Source: Hyphochytrium catenoides
Lineage: Eukaryota > Sar > Hyphochytriomycetes > Hyphochytriales > Hyphochytriaceae
Direction of reading: 5' to 3'
Assembly: GCA_900088475.1 (NCBI GenBank)
Contig: FLMG01001246.1
Location: 550-60,172, forward strand
Length of the DNA: 59,623 nucleotides
This document shows, piece after piece, positions 44,237-55,474 of this stretch. Position numbers and translations under genes: made by a program. Below the pieces are notes generated by a model that worked only from the letters and a program-made list of their open reading frames with translations, did no database searches and was not told the DNA's origin. Numbering within the stretch: the stretch's first letter is position 1; every line of letters starts with the position of its first letter.

Positions 44237-46045
44237 CTAATACCACTGATATGCGACAGCTGGCTGCAACTCTCTCGGCAGTAACACGCCTCGCCCGAAG
44301 TCTAGCCTTCTTCCTATGCTAGGCGAGTCTTCAAAGAGAGAGAAAAACGCCAGAAGGCTTTGTGAGCCTCCAATCTCGTTTTCCCTCACATCAATCATCT
44401 CTAGGGTGTCGTTTTCATAGAGCGTGCTGGCAATTGCTGCGATAGTGTCCATGCTAAAGTGATTCCGTGCCAGTCCCAGATAGCGCAAGTTCTTATTTTT
44501 TCTAAGAGCTTCTGCTAACGTCTGAGTGCCCACACCTTGTGCTGTCCAAGACGGAATCTTCCTCTTCTCCCCCATTGTGAGGACGTCTACGTCTCCCACA
44601 GCGTTCCAAGCCAAGTTTAACACCTTCAGCTGAGAAGCAGGGTTGAGCTTTAGTGCTTTCGCCAGGGCATAGGCTCCTATGGGCCCAAGGTGGTTGAATG
44701 ATAGGTCTAAGAACGTGAGTGGACATACTGTGAGGATCCACTGCGCAAGCAGCTTGGCGCCTTCTTCCGCTATATTGTTACCGCGCAAATTAAGATGGCA
44801 AAGATTCCTTTGTAGAGCTCCTGCTCGCACGATGCTAGGAATAGATGTGTCATATAGCTCACTATTCCCTAGCCCAAGAGTCTCAAAGTTCTTTCTGTGT
44901 CCTATGGCATCCGCGATTGAGGAAGCCCCGGCGTCTCCCAAAGCATTTCCCGTCAGCTTGAGAGCTGTTAGCGTGGTGTTAGACGTTAGAGCTTTGCCCA
45001 AGTATTGCGCCCCTTCCTTATTGATGAAGTTCTGAGAGAGGTCAAGGTCCTCCAGATGCTGATTGCTGCTTAAGACGTCACCCAATTCTCGACAAGCGAT
45101 GTCACATATCGAGTTACCACTGAGATTAAGCTTCCGCAAGCATGACGTGGACAAGATGTGCTTCAGCGCCGTAACTCCGTCCCTAGCTACCTTGCAAGAC
45201 GTCAAACTAAGGCTCTGAAGGCTGTGCTGGGCAGTAAAGAGATCGGTCAAGGATCTACCACGGGCGCCGATTCGAGGATTTTGGTCGAGAGAGAGGAGCT
45301 CAATGCTCGACTGATAATTGAGCAGTGCGCTAAGGTAAGCTAGCGACGCACCAGACAGGTTGTTATTTCCAAGATGGAGCTCTTGCAGAACTGTGGGGCT
45401 CCAAATTTCTCCTCCAGGTGCATGATAAACTTTGGCAGTGCTGCCTTTGTCGAGGCTAAGGTCAACCAACCTTCTTGCCCTGGAAGGGCATAGACATTCT
45501 GAGAGAATGCGAACGCCCTTATCTCCAATCTGGGTGCCAGACAGGTTTAGAACTCTAAGATTACGATTGACAGCTAATGCTGGTCCTATCATCTCCATCG
45601 CTTCGGATCTCAGGTCATCGTTGAGGCCAAGATGAAGGTGGGTTAAAGAGCTTTGACATGCAAGAAGTCTCGCCAGCTCTCTGCGAGGCTTAGAGTTTTG
45701 GAAGTTATTATGCTGAAGCTCTAATCTCTCAATGTTGCTGTGGAGTTTCGTGAAAAGGTTGACTAAGGATGACAGTGCATCACCGCCAATGCCCGTACAG
45801 TTCAATAGAAGATCCTTTAGGTTTCGATTTTTACGCAGTGCTTTAGCCAATGAATAGCAGTTGTCGTCTCCTAAGCAGTTGTTGCTAAGGTCCAAGTATT
45901 CCAGGGCGTCATTGTCACGTAGTAGATCAATCAAATCCTGCCAATCTTGTCGCTGAAAGTGGATGTTGGATGCATCCAGCCGTCTTATGCCAGAACTGCT
46001 GTCAGCGGCATGCAATGCCTCTTGGACAGTCATTGCTTGAAACAT
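44237..46045 (-). CDS. Ribonuclease-inhibitor-type LRR protein
   Basis: Intronless, 602 residues. Nearly the whole length is leucine-rich repeats of the RNI type (about 28 residues): LEYLDLSNNCLGDDNCYSLA, LRVLNLSGTQIGDKGVRILS, LRKLNLSGNSICDIACRELG, LEDLDLSQNFINKEGAQYLG and so on, I count roughly 15. No signal peptide or membrane helix, and no NACHT, kinase or F-box domain, so it is a soluble cytosolic or nuclear scaffold. It resembles the LRR halves of NLR proteins and RanGAP-like proteins. Against RanGAP: it lacks the acidic C-terminus and has no visible arginine finger. The C-terminus (DFGRGVLLPRELQPAVAYQWY) departs from the repeat and may cap it. Ligand unknown. Confidence 0.88.
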   Translation of the reverse strand: MFQAMTVQEALHAADSSSGIRRLDASNIHFQRQDWQDLIDLLRDNDALEYLDLSNNCLGDDNCYSLAKALRKNRNLKDLLLNCTGIGGDALSSLVNLFTKLHSNIERLELQHNNFQNSKPRRELARLLACQSSLTHLHLGLNDDLRSEAMEMIGPALAVNRNLRVLNLSGTQIGDKGVRILSECLCPSRARRLVDLSLDKGSTAKVYHAPGGEIWSPTVLQELHLGNNNLSGASLAYLSALLNYQSSIELLSLDQNPRIGARGRSLTDLFTAQHSLQSLSLTSCKVARDGVTALKHILSTSCLRKLNLSGNSICDIACRELGDVLSSNQHLEDLDLSQNFINKEGAQYLGKALTSNTTLTALKLTGNALGDAGASSIADAIGHRKNFETLGLGNSELYDTSIPSIVRAGALQRNLCHLNLRGNNIAEEGAKLLAQWILTVCPLTFLDLSFNHLGPIGAYALAKALKLNPASQLKVLNLAWNAVGDVDVLTMGEKRKIPSWTAQGVGTQTLAEALRKNKNLRYLGLARNHFSMDTIAAIASTLYENDTLEMIDVRENEIGGSQSLLAFFSLFEDSPSIGRRLDFGRGVLLPRELQPAVAYQWY

Positions 46046-47245
46046 CCTGATGTTCCAAAGAGAGGTCTCAAAGAGAAGCCTTTCTCAACGAACAGGGTTC
46101 ACGTGAGGCATAATATGAAGAAGGGAGAGAAGATACTTGGATCCTTAAATGCATGCCAGATACATTGGCTGGCCCTTCATGAAAGAGCTAGTGGATGATG
46201 CTCTTCAAGGATTCATCCCCCTCAAATTTGGCCAGCAAAAGAACTTCACACCTCGTTCATTGCAATAATTCTAACTACGTTACATTCTCCCTTGGCACGT
46301 TCCTCCGCCTCTTCGTCCTATAGACCCACTTCCACGCATCAGACAGCTATCAGCGTTTCAGCAGCCGTGACATAGCAAAGAGTCAAAGCAACCAGCCGAG
46401 AAAGTGCAAGAGCCTTGCTTGACAGCTGTCAATCCTTCCTCTTGCCACTGGTGACCGGACATCGGGCGCCGCGGTGGAAGCAAGCAATCCATTCAAGAGG
46501 AAGAAGCCTGTCTTTGTCTTCCGGTGGGCTGCAGAAGCTGTTACCTTTCATCACAGCAACGGCCGTTGCAATCATAGCCGCTAACGGCCATATAGCGTTA
46601 CAGGCTAGCGCTTTTACTTTTGGGGTCTACAAACTGGCTCTATTTGAGGGAGAAGATTTTAAATAAAATCAGACTCTAGTTTGATTATTTAGTTATCCGT
46701 GGTTGTGTTATTCCGAATGAGGAGGTAAAGAGGAGCCTGAGAACTCGACTAAGATCCCGAAAATTGGCACGTATCCCTGCCATTATCTTACCTTCCTTTG
46801 AGACCCCAACCCTTCAGAACCGGGACGGGCGGATACTGTGATATGTAACTTCTTCATTACGCGGATCAGGAATGGAGGCCACCCACCGCTTTCCCTAAGA
46901 GTATCTTTGGACGGTGAAGGATGGGAGGCAAATGTTTTGCCCTGCTTTTTTGCCTGGTACAGTGTGACATTCTCTGTCTAAGTTCCTGATGACAGGACAG
47001 AGATGGCGCGGGCCTGAAGTCTAACCTGAGGGTCGGTTGTTGACTCCGGTGACTGAAGCACTGCAGTGCACTACAGTGAGATGCGGCTTGGTGTTACTGC
47101 TTCATTGTGCCAAAGGTCAGTCTGGCGCAGGAAGGTTCAGCTCCGTCCGCGGTTGAAGACAGGAGGCACATTAGAATTTGCCATCCATACAAGATACCTG
47201 TCCACTGCTGCCTCTCACTGAGGTTTTCATCAACACCAGGGGACA
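46046..47245. promoter_or_regulatory. Divergent upstream region LRR / GH17
   Basis: 1.2 kb between two start codons pointing outward. Contains a palindrome CACTGCAGTG (about 47059-47068) and AT-rich stretches at 46660-46700. The frame 46415-46666 is not supported. Confidence 0.3.
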
Positions 47246-48526
47246 ATGATGAGAGCTGTAGCTTTGGCAGCCCTTACTTTATTAAATGGCTTGCTGGCAG
47301 TCCAAGCAGTAGCCACGCCGCAGAAGATATATGGTCTCAACTATAATCCAAGGAGGGTGGTAGGCGCCTGTCCAACTTTAGACCAAGTGCGCGAGGACCT
47401 CGCCATTCTGAAGGCATACACTTCCACGCTTCGGATCTATTCCCTTACGGACTGCTCCCAGGGCACCCTTGTTCTTCAGGCTGCTAAGGAGACGGGAATG
47501 AAAGTGCATCTTGGCATGTGGATCACAAATGATACTGCTCTCTTTCCCGCCGAGTTTGCCGCGCTAAAGGGCATTCTAAGTTCGTCCCCTAGTCTGCTCA
47601 CGAATGTGGAGTCGGTCATTGTTGGCTCTGAGGCAATCTACCGCAAGGAACTCACGGTAGAAGAGGTCTCTAAGTATATGAGTGAAGTTAGAACGACGCT
47701 GCGTGGTGCTGGCTTGAAGACCCCAGTGACTTTCGCCGACGTCTTCCGTACCTTTTTAGAAAACCCTGCCCTGGTCAACGCTGTTGATATCGGCATGGTC
47801 AATCAGTTTCCCTTCTGGGAGGGCAAGCCTATTGAAACAGCAGTGGACTATCTTTTCGAGACGATGACAAAGGTGAAGACTGCGTTTGGGTCCAAAAGGT
47901 TTATTATTAGCGAGACAGGCTGGCCAGATGGCGGCAAGCCCTTCGGAGATTCTATCCCAAGCCCGGAGAATCAAAAGATGTTCTTTGATCAGTTTATCTG
48001 CAGAGCAAACGCTGAGAAATGGGAGTACTTATACTTCGCTGCCTTTGACGACGAGTGGAAGCCCCAGTGGGAAAGAAGTGAGATAGACGTAGAAATCCAC
48101 TGGGGAGTCTTTGAAGCGGATAGGGCATTGAAGAAGACTCACAATTCCAAGATGGAAATTGACTGCTCTGCAGCACCTACATCTGGTAGCCCTACGTCGA
48201 CCGGAGGTACGACAGGCAGCGTGACCACGAACAATGGCGGGACCAGCAGCGGAGGCAGCTCCACTTCATCAGGAAAGGGAGGAAAGACCGGCACTTCCCC
48301 TAGTTCAGGTAGCACTACCAGCTCCACAAGTGGGAAGCCCTCTAGTGGTTCTACCTCTTCTGACACGAGCAATGATTCAGGTTCTAGCAGCGCGGCTGAC
48401 GACTCGACTTCAGGCGGCTCCGGCTCAGCTAACACCAAAAACAAGGCTGGCGAATCCGGGGCAGCGTCTGTTGCCGTCGGCGTCATCAGCTTGGCCTCGC
48501 TGGCACTATCCGTACTTCTCGCTTAA
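47246..48526 (+). CDS. GH17 beta-1,3-glucanase, GPI-anchored type
   Basis: Intronless, 426 residues. Signal peptide (1-23, VALAALTLLNGLLAVQAVA), then a GH17 (clan GH-A, TIM barrel) catalytic domain to ~309: GLNYNPRR near the start, acid/base in VGSEAIYR (Glu129), nucleophile in IISETGWPDGG (Glu223), and YFAAFDDEWK before the end. The canonical VGNE is VGSE here, a variant I associate with oomycete and some fungal members. Residues ~310-400 form a Ser/Thr/Gly-rich linker (a heavily O-glycosylated stalk), and the last 20 (SVAVGVISLASLALSVLLA) are a hydrophobic GPI-attachment tail after small residues (GESGAAS). It would remodel wall beta-1,3-glucan at the cell surface. AATAAATAAA follows the stop (48552). 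Only 84 bases separate its stop from that of ALKBH8. Confidence 0.93.
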   Translation: MMRAVALAALTLLNGLLAVQAVATPQKIYGLNYNPRRVVGACPTLDQVREDLAILKAYTSTLRIYSLTDCSQGTLVLQAAKETGMKVHLGMWITNDTALFPAEFAALKGILSSSPSLLTNVESVIVGSEAIYRKELTVEEVSKYMSEVRTTLRGAGLKTPVTFADVFRTFLENPALVNAVDIGMVNQFPFWEGKPIETAVDYLFETMTKVKTAFGSKRFIISETGWPDGGKPFGDSIPSPENQKMFFDQFICRANAEKWEYLYFAAFDDEWKPQWERSEIDVEIHWGVFEADRALKKTHNSKMEIDCSAAPTSGSPTSTGGTTGSVTTNNGGTSSGGSSTSSGKGGKTGTSPSSGSTTSSTSGKPSSGSTSSDTSNDSGSSSAADDSTSGGSGSANTKNKAGESGAASVAVGVISLASLALSVLLA

Positions 48527-48610
48527 GAAGTTGCGGACTATTTATTAGTCAATAAATAAAGTTAAAGCCTCAGATAGTGTCAGCCTTTTCATACAAGCCC
48601 TAGAGGATGG

Positions 48611-50496
48611 CTAACTTGCTGCCTCTTTCTCGAAGAGAAGGCACCAGTTGCTCTCGTCGAAGTAACTCTCTATTACCCTGCAGTCCTTGGTAGCCTTTAC
48701 CAATCCTTCTAGCTCTCCCTGACGGAAGACGTGGCAATATCTCTGCAGAACTTGAGCGTCCCTTTCACTGTTTGGTCCCACATCTTCTTCGGCCTTAGCA
48801 GTCACATCCGATTGCAACTCTCCAGCAAATCGCGCCTGCAGGTGCCAGGGCACCAGTAAGTCCTGTTTGTACTGAACAAACTGACGTTTCGATGATTCTT
48901 TCTGCTCTTGAGCCCATGCATATATCAGTCCTCGTCCTCCAGGCTTTAGAATTCTCTGCAGCTCGATGACGGCCTTTCTGCGGTGTGTTTCCGTGCTCAG
49001 ATGGTGAATGACGGCTATAGAAATGACGGCATCAAAAGCATTGCTTCTCAAGGGTATAGTCAAAGCATCTGCTCGAAATGTGGGCCGCCCAGTCTCGTTA
49101 GCACAGATGCTGACAAGATTTTGGCTTCGGTCACACCCAATCACCAAACAATCTGGTCGAACACACTTCATATACTTTCCATTCCCACAGCCAATGTCTG
49201 CCACCACAGCGCCAGGAGGAAGGGAGAGAAGAAAGTGTTGGACTCGGGGCCAAGGTGCATATCTTGTGCTGCTGAAGTGCCTCGCCGCTTGTTCGTAGAA
49301 CAGGTGGACATATTGCTGCTCCATCGGTGTGGGCTTAAGACTCTCCGGCTCTGCACCAGCTGCCTGTCGCTTTGAAAATGAGTCGCATTGCTCTATATAC
49401 TTGCAATTGCAGTCATTGATGCGAAGATGTCGGCAGGTGATTGAGACTCTGCGCTTCCGAGGCATGATAATCCCATCTATAACATCACACTTTCTTGGCA
49501 CTATGCCGTGAGTCCACTCATAGCGGCACGGACCAGAAAGCACAAGGAGAGAGCGCGGTTTAAGCCAGAGACTGTGCTTGGCCCCGGATGGATGCTTGAA
49601 GTCCATAACAATGCCCGCAGCTAAGCTGATGATGGCAATGCCGTCTTCAAACTGACTGTGAGCATCTATGTGATGGGCTATCCCCTGCCCTGGTAGATAC
49701 TCATTGGCGGTTACTTGGTCGCAGAAGCTCATCTGAGGACAATCCTGTGGAAGCCTATTGACAATCTCAGAAAGTAGCTTTGGTTCTGAAGGAACTGGAA
49801 GGGACCTATCCGCAGCATTCTTGGTATAGTCAAACGCACAGCGATAATGCTGAACCCTGCGCCCTTTAACATTGTCTAGCCAACCGTTAGAAGCCTCCTC
49901 GCTGGTGATGTCGTCTAGTTGTGAGAGTAAAAGGCGTTCCTCCTCTTCCGAGAGCCAGCTCTCAATATAAACGCAGCCTTCTACAATCTCTTCAATCCTA
50001 ACAGGCGGGATAGAATCAACAGAAGCCACTCCAGTCACATCGGCAACGGTAGGCGCTTGAGTACGTCGGCTTGCAAAGGTCATCGAAAGAGTTCTTCCAT
50101 GGAGAACATCGCAAGGCTTGTCGTCCAGGGCCTCCTTAGCTGCTTGAGCCTCCTCCGCGGATTGAAAAATGACTACCGCTACACGCTTACCATCGGCGGA
50201 GCATATGACGCCCTCAAACCCCGCAAAAGAGTCAAAAACCTGGAGAGGGAAGAGAGCAGGAATTCAATGTCAGAATCAGATATTCGGGTAAGAGGCAGTA
50301 ACGTCCTCTCTACCTTTTGGAAAGTCGCCTTGGTGTATGTGTTCTTCTTCACCTTTCTACTCCATTGTATATACAAGTATGGTGACGCCTGGCGCTGGTT
50401 TGGGTCGTCATCCTCCTTCAGCGGCACGAACCAGCTGATGGATGGTTGCGAGCTCGAGGCACGCCGATAAGCTTGTTCTGAAGCTTCTTCAGCCAT
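48611..50496 (-). CDS. ALKBH8: ALKBH8: RRM, AlkB dioxygenase and tRNA methyltransferase
   Basis: Two exons, 50496-50353 and 50239-48611, phase 0, give 590 residues. Residues ~40-100 make the N-terminal RRM (PYLYIQWSRK, then after the splice VFDSFAGFEGVI, RVAVVIFQSAEEAQAAKEAL, GRTLSMTFASRR). AlkB domain: AHHIDAHSQFEDG (~235, Fe/2OG ligands H.D), IVMDFKHP, SLLVLSGPCRYEWTHGI (distal His) and RVSITCR (2OG Arg), followed by the Cys cluster CNCKYIEQC that binds zinc in the human enzyme. Methyltransferase: HFSSTRYAPWP, VADIGCGNGKY (~392, SAM motif I), IGCDRSQNLV, SIAVIHHLST, GLIYAWAQEQ, DLLVPWHL. ALKBH8 makes mcm5U and (S)-mchm5U at tRNA wobble U34 with TRM112. Fungi usually have only the separate TRM9; the full fusion is typical of animals, plants (in part) and protists. 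Confidence 0.95.
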
Positions 50497-52019
50497 AGGA
50501 CAACTGCGTACTCGCAACTTAGCCTCTCTTCCAATATGTCAACTTGGAGTCAGAAGGCTCTCGTTTTCAAACGGTCAAGCTAGTACTTCTTGGTCATGGC
50601 TTTGAGGTTGTCCTAGGGTCTGGCTATCTCTCATCTGCCTGCAGAGGAGCGCTTTGCCAGGATTGCTCTCAAAATATGGTCCAGTTGTCCTCTTTCTCCA
50701 TGGCTTCCTTCGTGTGAGAGTTCTTGAGCTTCTTATCCATTGAGCCAGCAGAAGCAGATTCTGAAGATTGATGGCAGAGTTTTGAAGCTTTGTAGCTCTA
50801 ATGCTAGTCGTTGTCGATGTTCTGTCAGTACGTGTGTTGTATCAAGGTCGTTAGCGGTTGGTAGGCGCTGTTATTGGAAATGAGAAGAATGAAGAATAAT
50901 GCAGATCTCAGGTTCATCTCCAGAGTCTTCAGAGCTGTCTTCAGAGAAGATGCGGCTGTCGTTGTCAAGGATGGTCATTCAGCAAGGGGTGCACGGAGGA
51001 GGCAGGTTTCTTTGACCTGCAATATGACTCTCCGGTGCTGTCCCCCTGCTGGACGCACCACTTATCGTAGTGGGAGGAATCGACGCCCTCCTAAAGCATT
51101 AAGCGTGATTCCTCCCCGCACAGATCAGGCCCAGGAGGTTGATGACTGCTACTACGTTATGAGAGACTGTCTCCTACCAGTCCTAGCTAGCTTTCGTACT
51201 CAACATAACACGCTGTCCTTCACCTCTGAACAAGAGGCACAAAGCTAGCTCCTCTGCCTGGCCGCTCCGCACATTTTCGTAGTGCTAACTGGTTTCATGA
51301 GGTAGTCAAACAACACAATTCAGTGCGCTTGGCGTGGTCCTGTTCTCTTGAACCGCTTCTGCTGCTTGAGATTACGCGGCTCTTCAGAGGCTTCATCTCG
51401 TTTCCAGGGCTACCTATGTACCGCTTTGTCGTGACCAGCCTAAGTGAAGCTGGTGTAAGAGGAGGGGCAATAAGGAGACCTATAATAAAGAGGCAGTAAG
51501 GAGATCTCGTGGCTCTTCTAGAATGGTGAGGTCAAGAGGAGCAGAGATGGACTAGGGGCAAGGTGGTATAACTAGCGGTCTAATCTTCATATGCAATTAT
51601 TTAAAATATGTATTTATGTAAATAGAGTACTCTAGACGAACAACTGTACAACATAAAGAAAATGAATACGGCGTATGTTGTCTCCTCCTGGAGGCTTTGC
51701 TTTCTTCTTGACGATCTCCTCCTGCTACTGTCAGCGTTCTACGCGCGAGGGTTACTCTCATCTAGGATGACTAGGATGACATTGAAGGCAGCAGAGAGGC
51801 AGAGACAAAAGACTTAGTGAAGGACGGATAATAACGGCCAAAAAAATAAGTCTATCTCTGCCTTCACTCGACTCCCCGCGAACCTCGTACTTCCCACCCT
51901 GCAAAGAACCTTGGCATCATCCGTCGTGACTACTACTTACCTTTTGGATGTTTTCTACGCCTTCTTCTTGGGGTGGGCCGTACATCTAGGCGACTGTGAC
52001 GGTACGACCTGCAGGTTAT
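50497..52019. other. Intergenic, one weak open frame
   Basis: A 124-codon plus-strand frame (50874-51248) reads RFISRVFRAVFREDAAVVV and later EVDDCYYVMRDCLLPVLASF. It has no family motif and an Arg-rich middle, and I could not find partner exons. The rest is featureless apart from an AT-rich stretch at 51595-51625. Confidence 0.3.
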
Positions 52020-55000
52020 TCATATTGTAAAGTGAGACAACTCAACTACAAAGAGGAAGACGAGGAAGAAGAGCGGGTGACTGGGACCGGATAAGGAGAG
52101 CGGCAATACTAGCGTTTCAGAATGCCATCCCGCCCCTCTTGTAGAGAGAGATGCACTTACCATCAGGGCCTGGAAAAGGAGAAGATCTGGCGAGGTAGTC
52201 CAGAGCAATCTGGATATAGACACCAGCTTGATGGAGGCTTTGCACTTCACTGCGCTTTCCTACGCAATATATAGGTTGAAGGAATATTAGCTGAGTTATG
52301 AACAGACCAGGTAAAACGGAGTGATCCCCAGGAGGACGGGACGTCCAAAGTAGTATATTTGAAAGAAATAGTTGTTCTCTTTCCAAACGACGTGGTACCT
52401 ACCTTCAGCGCCAAGAGTGGCTTTCTTGCGATCTATTATTATCACGGCTCGGGCTAACAGCTTGCTGCAACGGACGACAACAACAAAACAGCGGGTAAGG
52501 CAGTGACACTGATTGAACTTGAGGTTGAGACGGGACGAAATCGCGCATAGAAAGAAAATCGTCATGATGAGGCTGTAGCTAGCAACAAGCAAGAAAGTCC
52601 TACACGTAGAGGATGGGGCGATAGCAGTGAAGTGGCTGGACATCTTTCGTTGCACCATTGCAGTCTACACAGAAGGGTACTCCCGCTACCTTACCGTGAA
52701 GTTTGTAGAAAGGCTGGATTGGTAGCTCGTTTGACCAGGATGGTGGCCTCCCTATATTTGCCTTGGCAAAAGAGGGTCTAGACGATGGAATGAAGAGTGT
52801 AAATACCTGAGAAGAAGCCCGCATGCCAGAAGGGCGAACCACAAAATGGAACAAACGCCGCATGCATGTAGTGGGAGATTGAAGGAAGAAACGCTTTACC
52901 TTTATCAGGCCACCGTAGGCATTGTTCCACCACTCTAGATGAAGTGCGGTTCCTGCACCTCTTGCCATCTCCTCTACGCGGGCAGCCACCTCAAGAGCAA
53001 TTCTGGAATGTGTTGCATAGAGCTGTTACTTTATGGATCCATGGGAAAGACTTGATGATCAACATTAAAAGCACTTAACAGACCGATCCAAGATTTATGA
53101 TCATAGCGCAGAGCAGGTAGTGAAAGCAAAAAGAATCCTGACCCTGCTTATGAGTAAAGCCAGAGGCTACTTCAAAGGAGGGGTAGTCTAGGTAAAGCGA
53201 AAAACGAACGGGAAAGCACAAGGTAAGACTCGGTTGCTCACACCGTGATCAAATCGTAAGTGACAGAATAATAGTGCCAGAGAGGAAGCTAGTCTGTGGT
53301 GCTTACCTGAAGGATTCTTCCGCTTCCTGGAAGTGGCCCATACTTAGCAGAGCGTATCCTCTTCGGCTCCTGAGGTAGCAGCGTAGGCGTGACGCTTGGA
53401 GGAGCACAGGTGAAGAAGGCGCGATCTCATGAACCAAAATTCCTAGCCCTACTTCATATAGATCCTGCACCAGGGCAATGAGTCCGGGTTATCCCAAGCA
53501 GAAGGCGAAGAGAGTTGATATGAAGCTCTAAATAGCGACAACATTCTCAGGTACGGCAACCAGAGGCTAGGATTTAGTAAAAGCAACAATAACAGAAGAA
53601 CAGCAATGAGCGTCATAGTAGAAGATAGTTCCAACCGCAGCTGCTTGAAAGTCTGTCGCAGCCATCTTCTCTCGGCCTTTGATTAGCCTCTCCCAAGCCT
53701 GATTCATGGCTTGCTCCTCTTTCTCCGTGCCAAAGACTTGATGGAACTGACTGGGAAGCTTCAGCATCTCACCACCTTCACCCTCAAATTCCGTGTCAAG
53801 ATTCCTACCGAGGCTGGATGGAGAGTGGAGAGTACGGACATTGTCCACCTGTTCCCCTGGTTCTGATCGAGGGGGCAATGTATAACCCGACATTATCTCG
53901 TCTGGAGGCGGTGCTTCATGACTGGTGGGGAACTCTTCGAACGCGGAATAATACGAAGCCACAGAAGATGCCGGAGAGGGTGGCGCCTCGCAGGCCTCTT
54001 CCTGGAATTCTTTCTCCGTTGCTTCATCTCTATATTCTGGTTCTTGTCTCTTCTCGTCGTCCTCCGGGCGTAATTCTTCCCCCCAGCTTGTTTCCTCCTC
54101 CTCCACCTTTTGGAGCTTCTCTCCGATAGCCTTCTTCTCCTCCTCTTTCTGGGTCTCGCGTGAATGAACCTCCTCCTCTCCCACATCATGAGCTTCCTCC
54201 GTAACTAAGCTCAAGTTGTCCACCCCAGCATCTCCCTCATTACCATCTTCCTCCTCATCCTCCTTCTCATTTGTCTCCTTTCCCTCCTCCTCTTCTTGGT
54301 CTCTCGTCCCATCAAGTCCGGTCACATTTTCCAGGTCCTCCCCTTCTATTCTTGGTGGACAAGCTCCTCCCCAAATGGTGGCAGGGGCTTCAACAAGCGG
54401 AGCAGCACCAGCATGTGAAGGAAAGCCTTGCGACTCATCGCCAGGAGTATCAGCTGTACCCGAATCCTCATTGCTGACGACGGAGACGATGTTCGGTCGA
54501 CGAACAGAAAGAATGGTTTCCGGCATGACGCTTCGACGACTTTTCCGTTCTTGAGGAAGGTTTTGGTTAGAGGTACGCATGGCAGGACAACCAAGCACCG
54601 GACTTCCGTCGAGAGCGCCGTCTGATAAAAGAGAAGCATCCCCTGGTCCTCCTTCGCATTTCGGGCCTCCCTCTGCATAGTGGGAGCAGTAATTAGAGAT
54701 GAGAATGTGGAATCACGTCTTCGGCATCCTCTGTAATTGCAGCGCCAGACTCATCCAGCCAAGAGAGAAGGTAACAGAAACGTCATGGGAGAGGAGCCAC
54801 ATCGTCATACGATGGAAGTGTCCGTAGATAAAAGTGCCCTTTTTTAAAGGTCGGTAAGCGGAGAAGGAGAATAGTGATGCTTACCGCCAACAGCCGAGCG
54901 GAAGAAACGGAGCTTGACGTCGCGATTCAGCCAGGGTCCATTTCTGGGCCTTTTGTCAGATGTCCAAGCGGTGAGAACATGAGACAATCTCTCCCCGGCC

Positions 55001-55474
55001 ATTTTTCCTAGGAGCCTAATTCCCGTAGGCTGATAATATGGAGCCAAGTATAGAGAAACGAAAGAGAATATATGAGGTCAGCAGGCCGAAAGATCCAGCA
55101 AGTGAGCCAGAGTCCATCGCATAGAGATGGAGTTTGCTTCTTTTTTAGTCAAAGGACAACAAGCATAAGATCCCGGCGTACCTCAGGTGGAGGGGTCCAA
55201 GGCGTAGGAGATCGTGGTAAGGCTTCGCTCCTTTCGTACTGACCAATAATGCATAGCTGATGCGATAAGGTAGTTAGAAGAATGGGATATTAATGCAGGA
55301 CGTTAGCGAATTGGGAAGATAATCCAAGCTCGAGTGTAGCTTTACCTCCGTTTCTTGCTTTTGCATTTGCAAATAATCTCTGTCCTGACGACTGAGGCAC
55401 TCGCCGGGTCTTTCCAAGCGGCTACAACCGATTGGAAGGGGATGGTGGCCAGGCCGCCATCCCAGAGGAATCAT
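52020..55474 (-). CDS. Acidic, TPR-like protein, unknown function, 11 exons
   Basis: Exons in phase: 55474-55346, 55256-55182, 55029-54885, 54672-53636, 53464-53307, 53002-52900, 52806-52695, 52664-52604, 52464-52403, 52169-52161 (9 nt) and 52045-52020. About 638 residues. The N-terminus is Pro/Arg-rich (MIPLGWRPGHHPLPIGC). The 345-codon exon is mostly a Glu/Lys/Asp-rich disordered region (DQEEEEGKETNEKEDEEEDG). The C-terminal third is helical and TPR-like: AWERLIKGREKMAATDFQAA, RGYALLSMGHFQEAEESFRI, ALEVAARVEEMARGAG, ending with KLLARAVIIIDRKKATLGAE and GPDVELSHFTI. Phases agree at every junction. The 5' end is uncertain: the first exon accepts a splice 8 bases before Met55474, so a 5'-UTR exon or extra coding exon upstream is likely. 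No enzyme domain or targeting signal is seen. Confidence 0.6.

Noticed and set aside
44237-46045. LRR protein as RanGAP
   Set aside because: Repeat type fits, but the acidic tail and the expected catalytic Arg context are not visible, so only the generic LRR call is kept.
50179-50517. 112-codon minus-strand frame as a separate small gene
   Set aside because: Its first 48 codons are exon 1 of ALKBH8; the remainder is the 113-nt intron and an out-of-frame part of the RRM.
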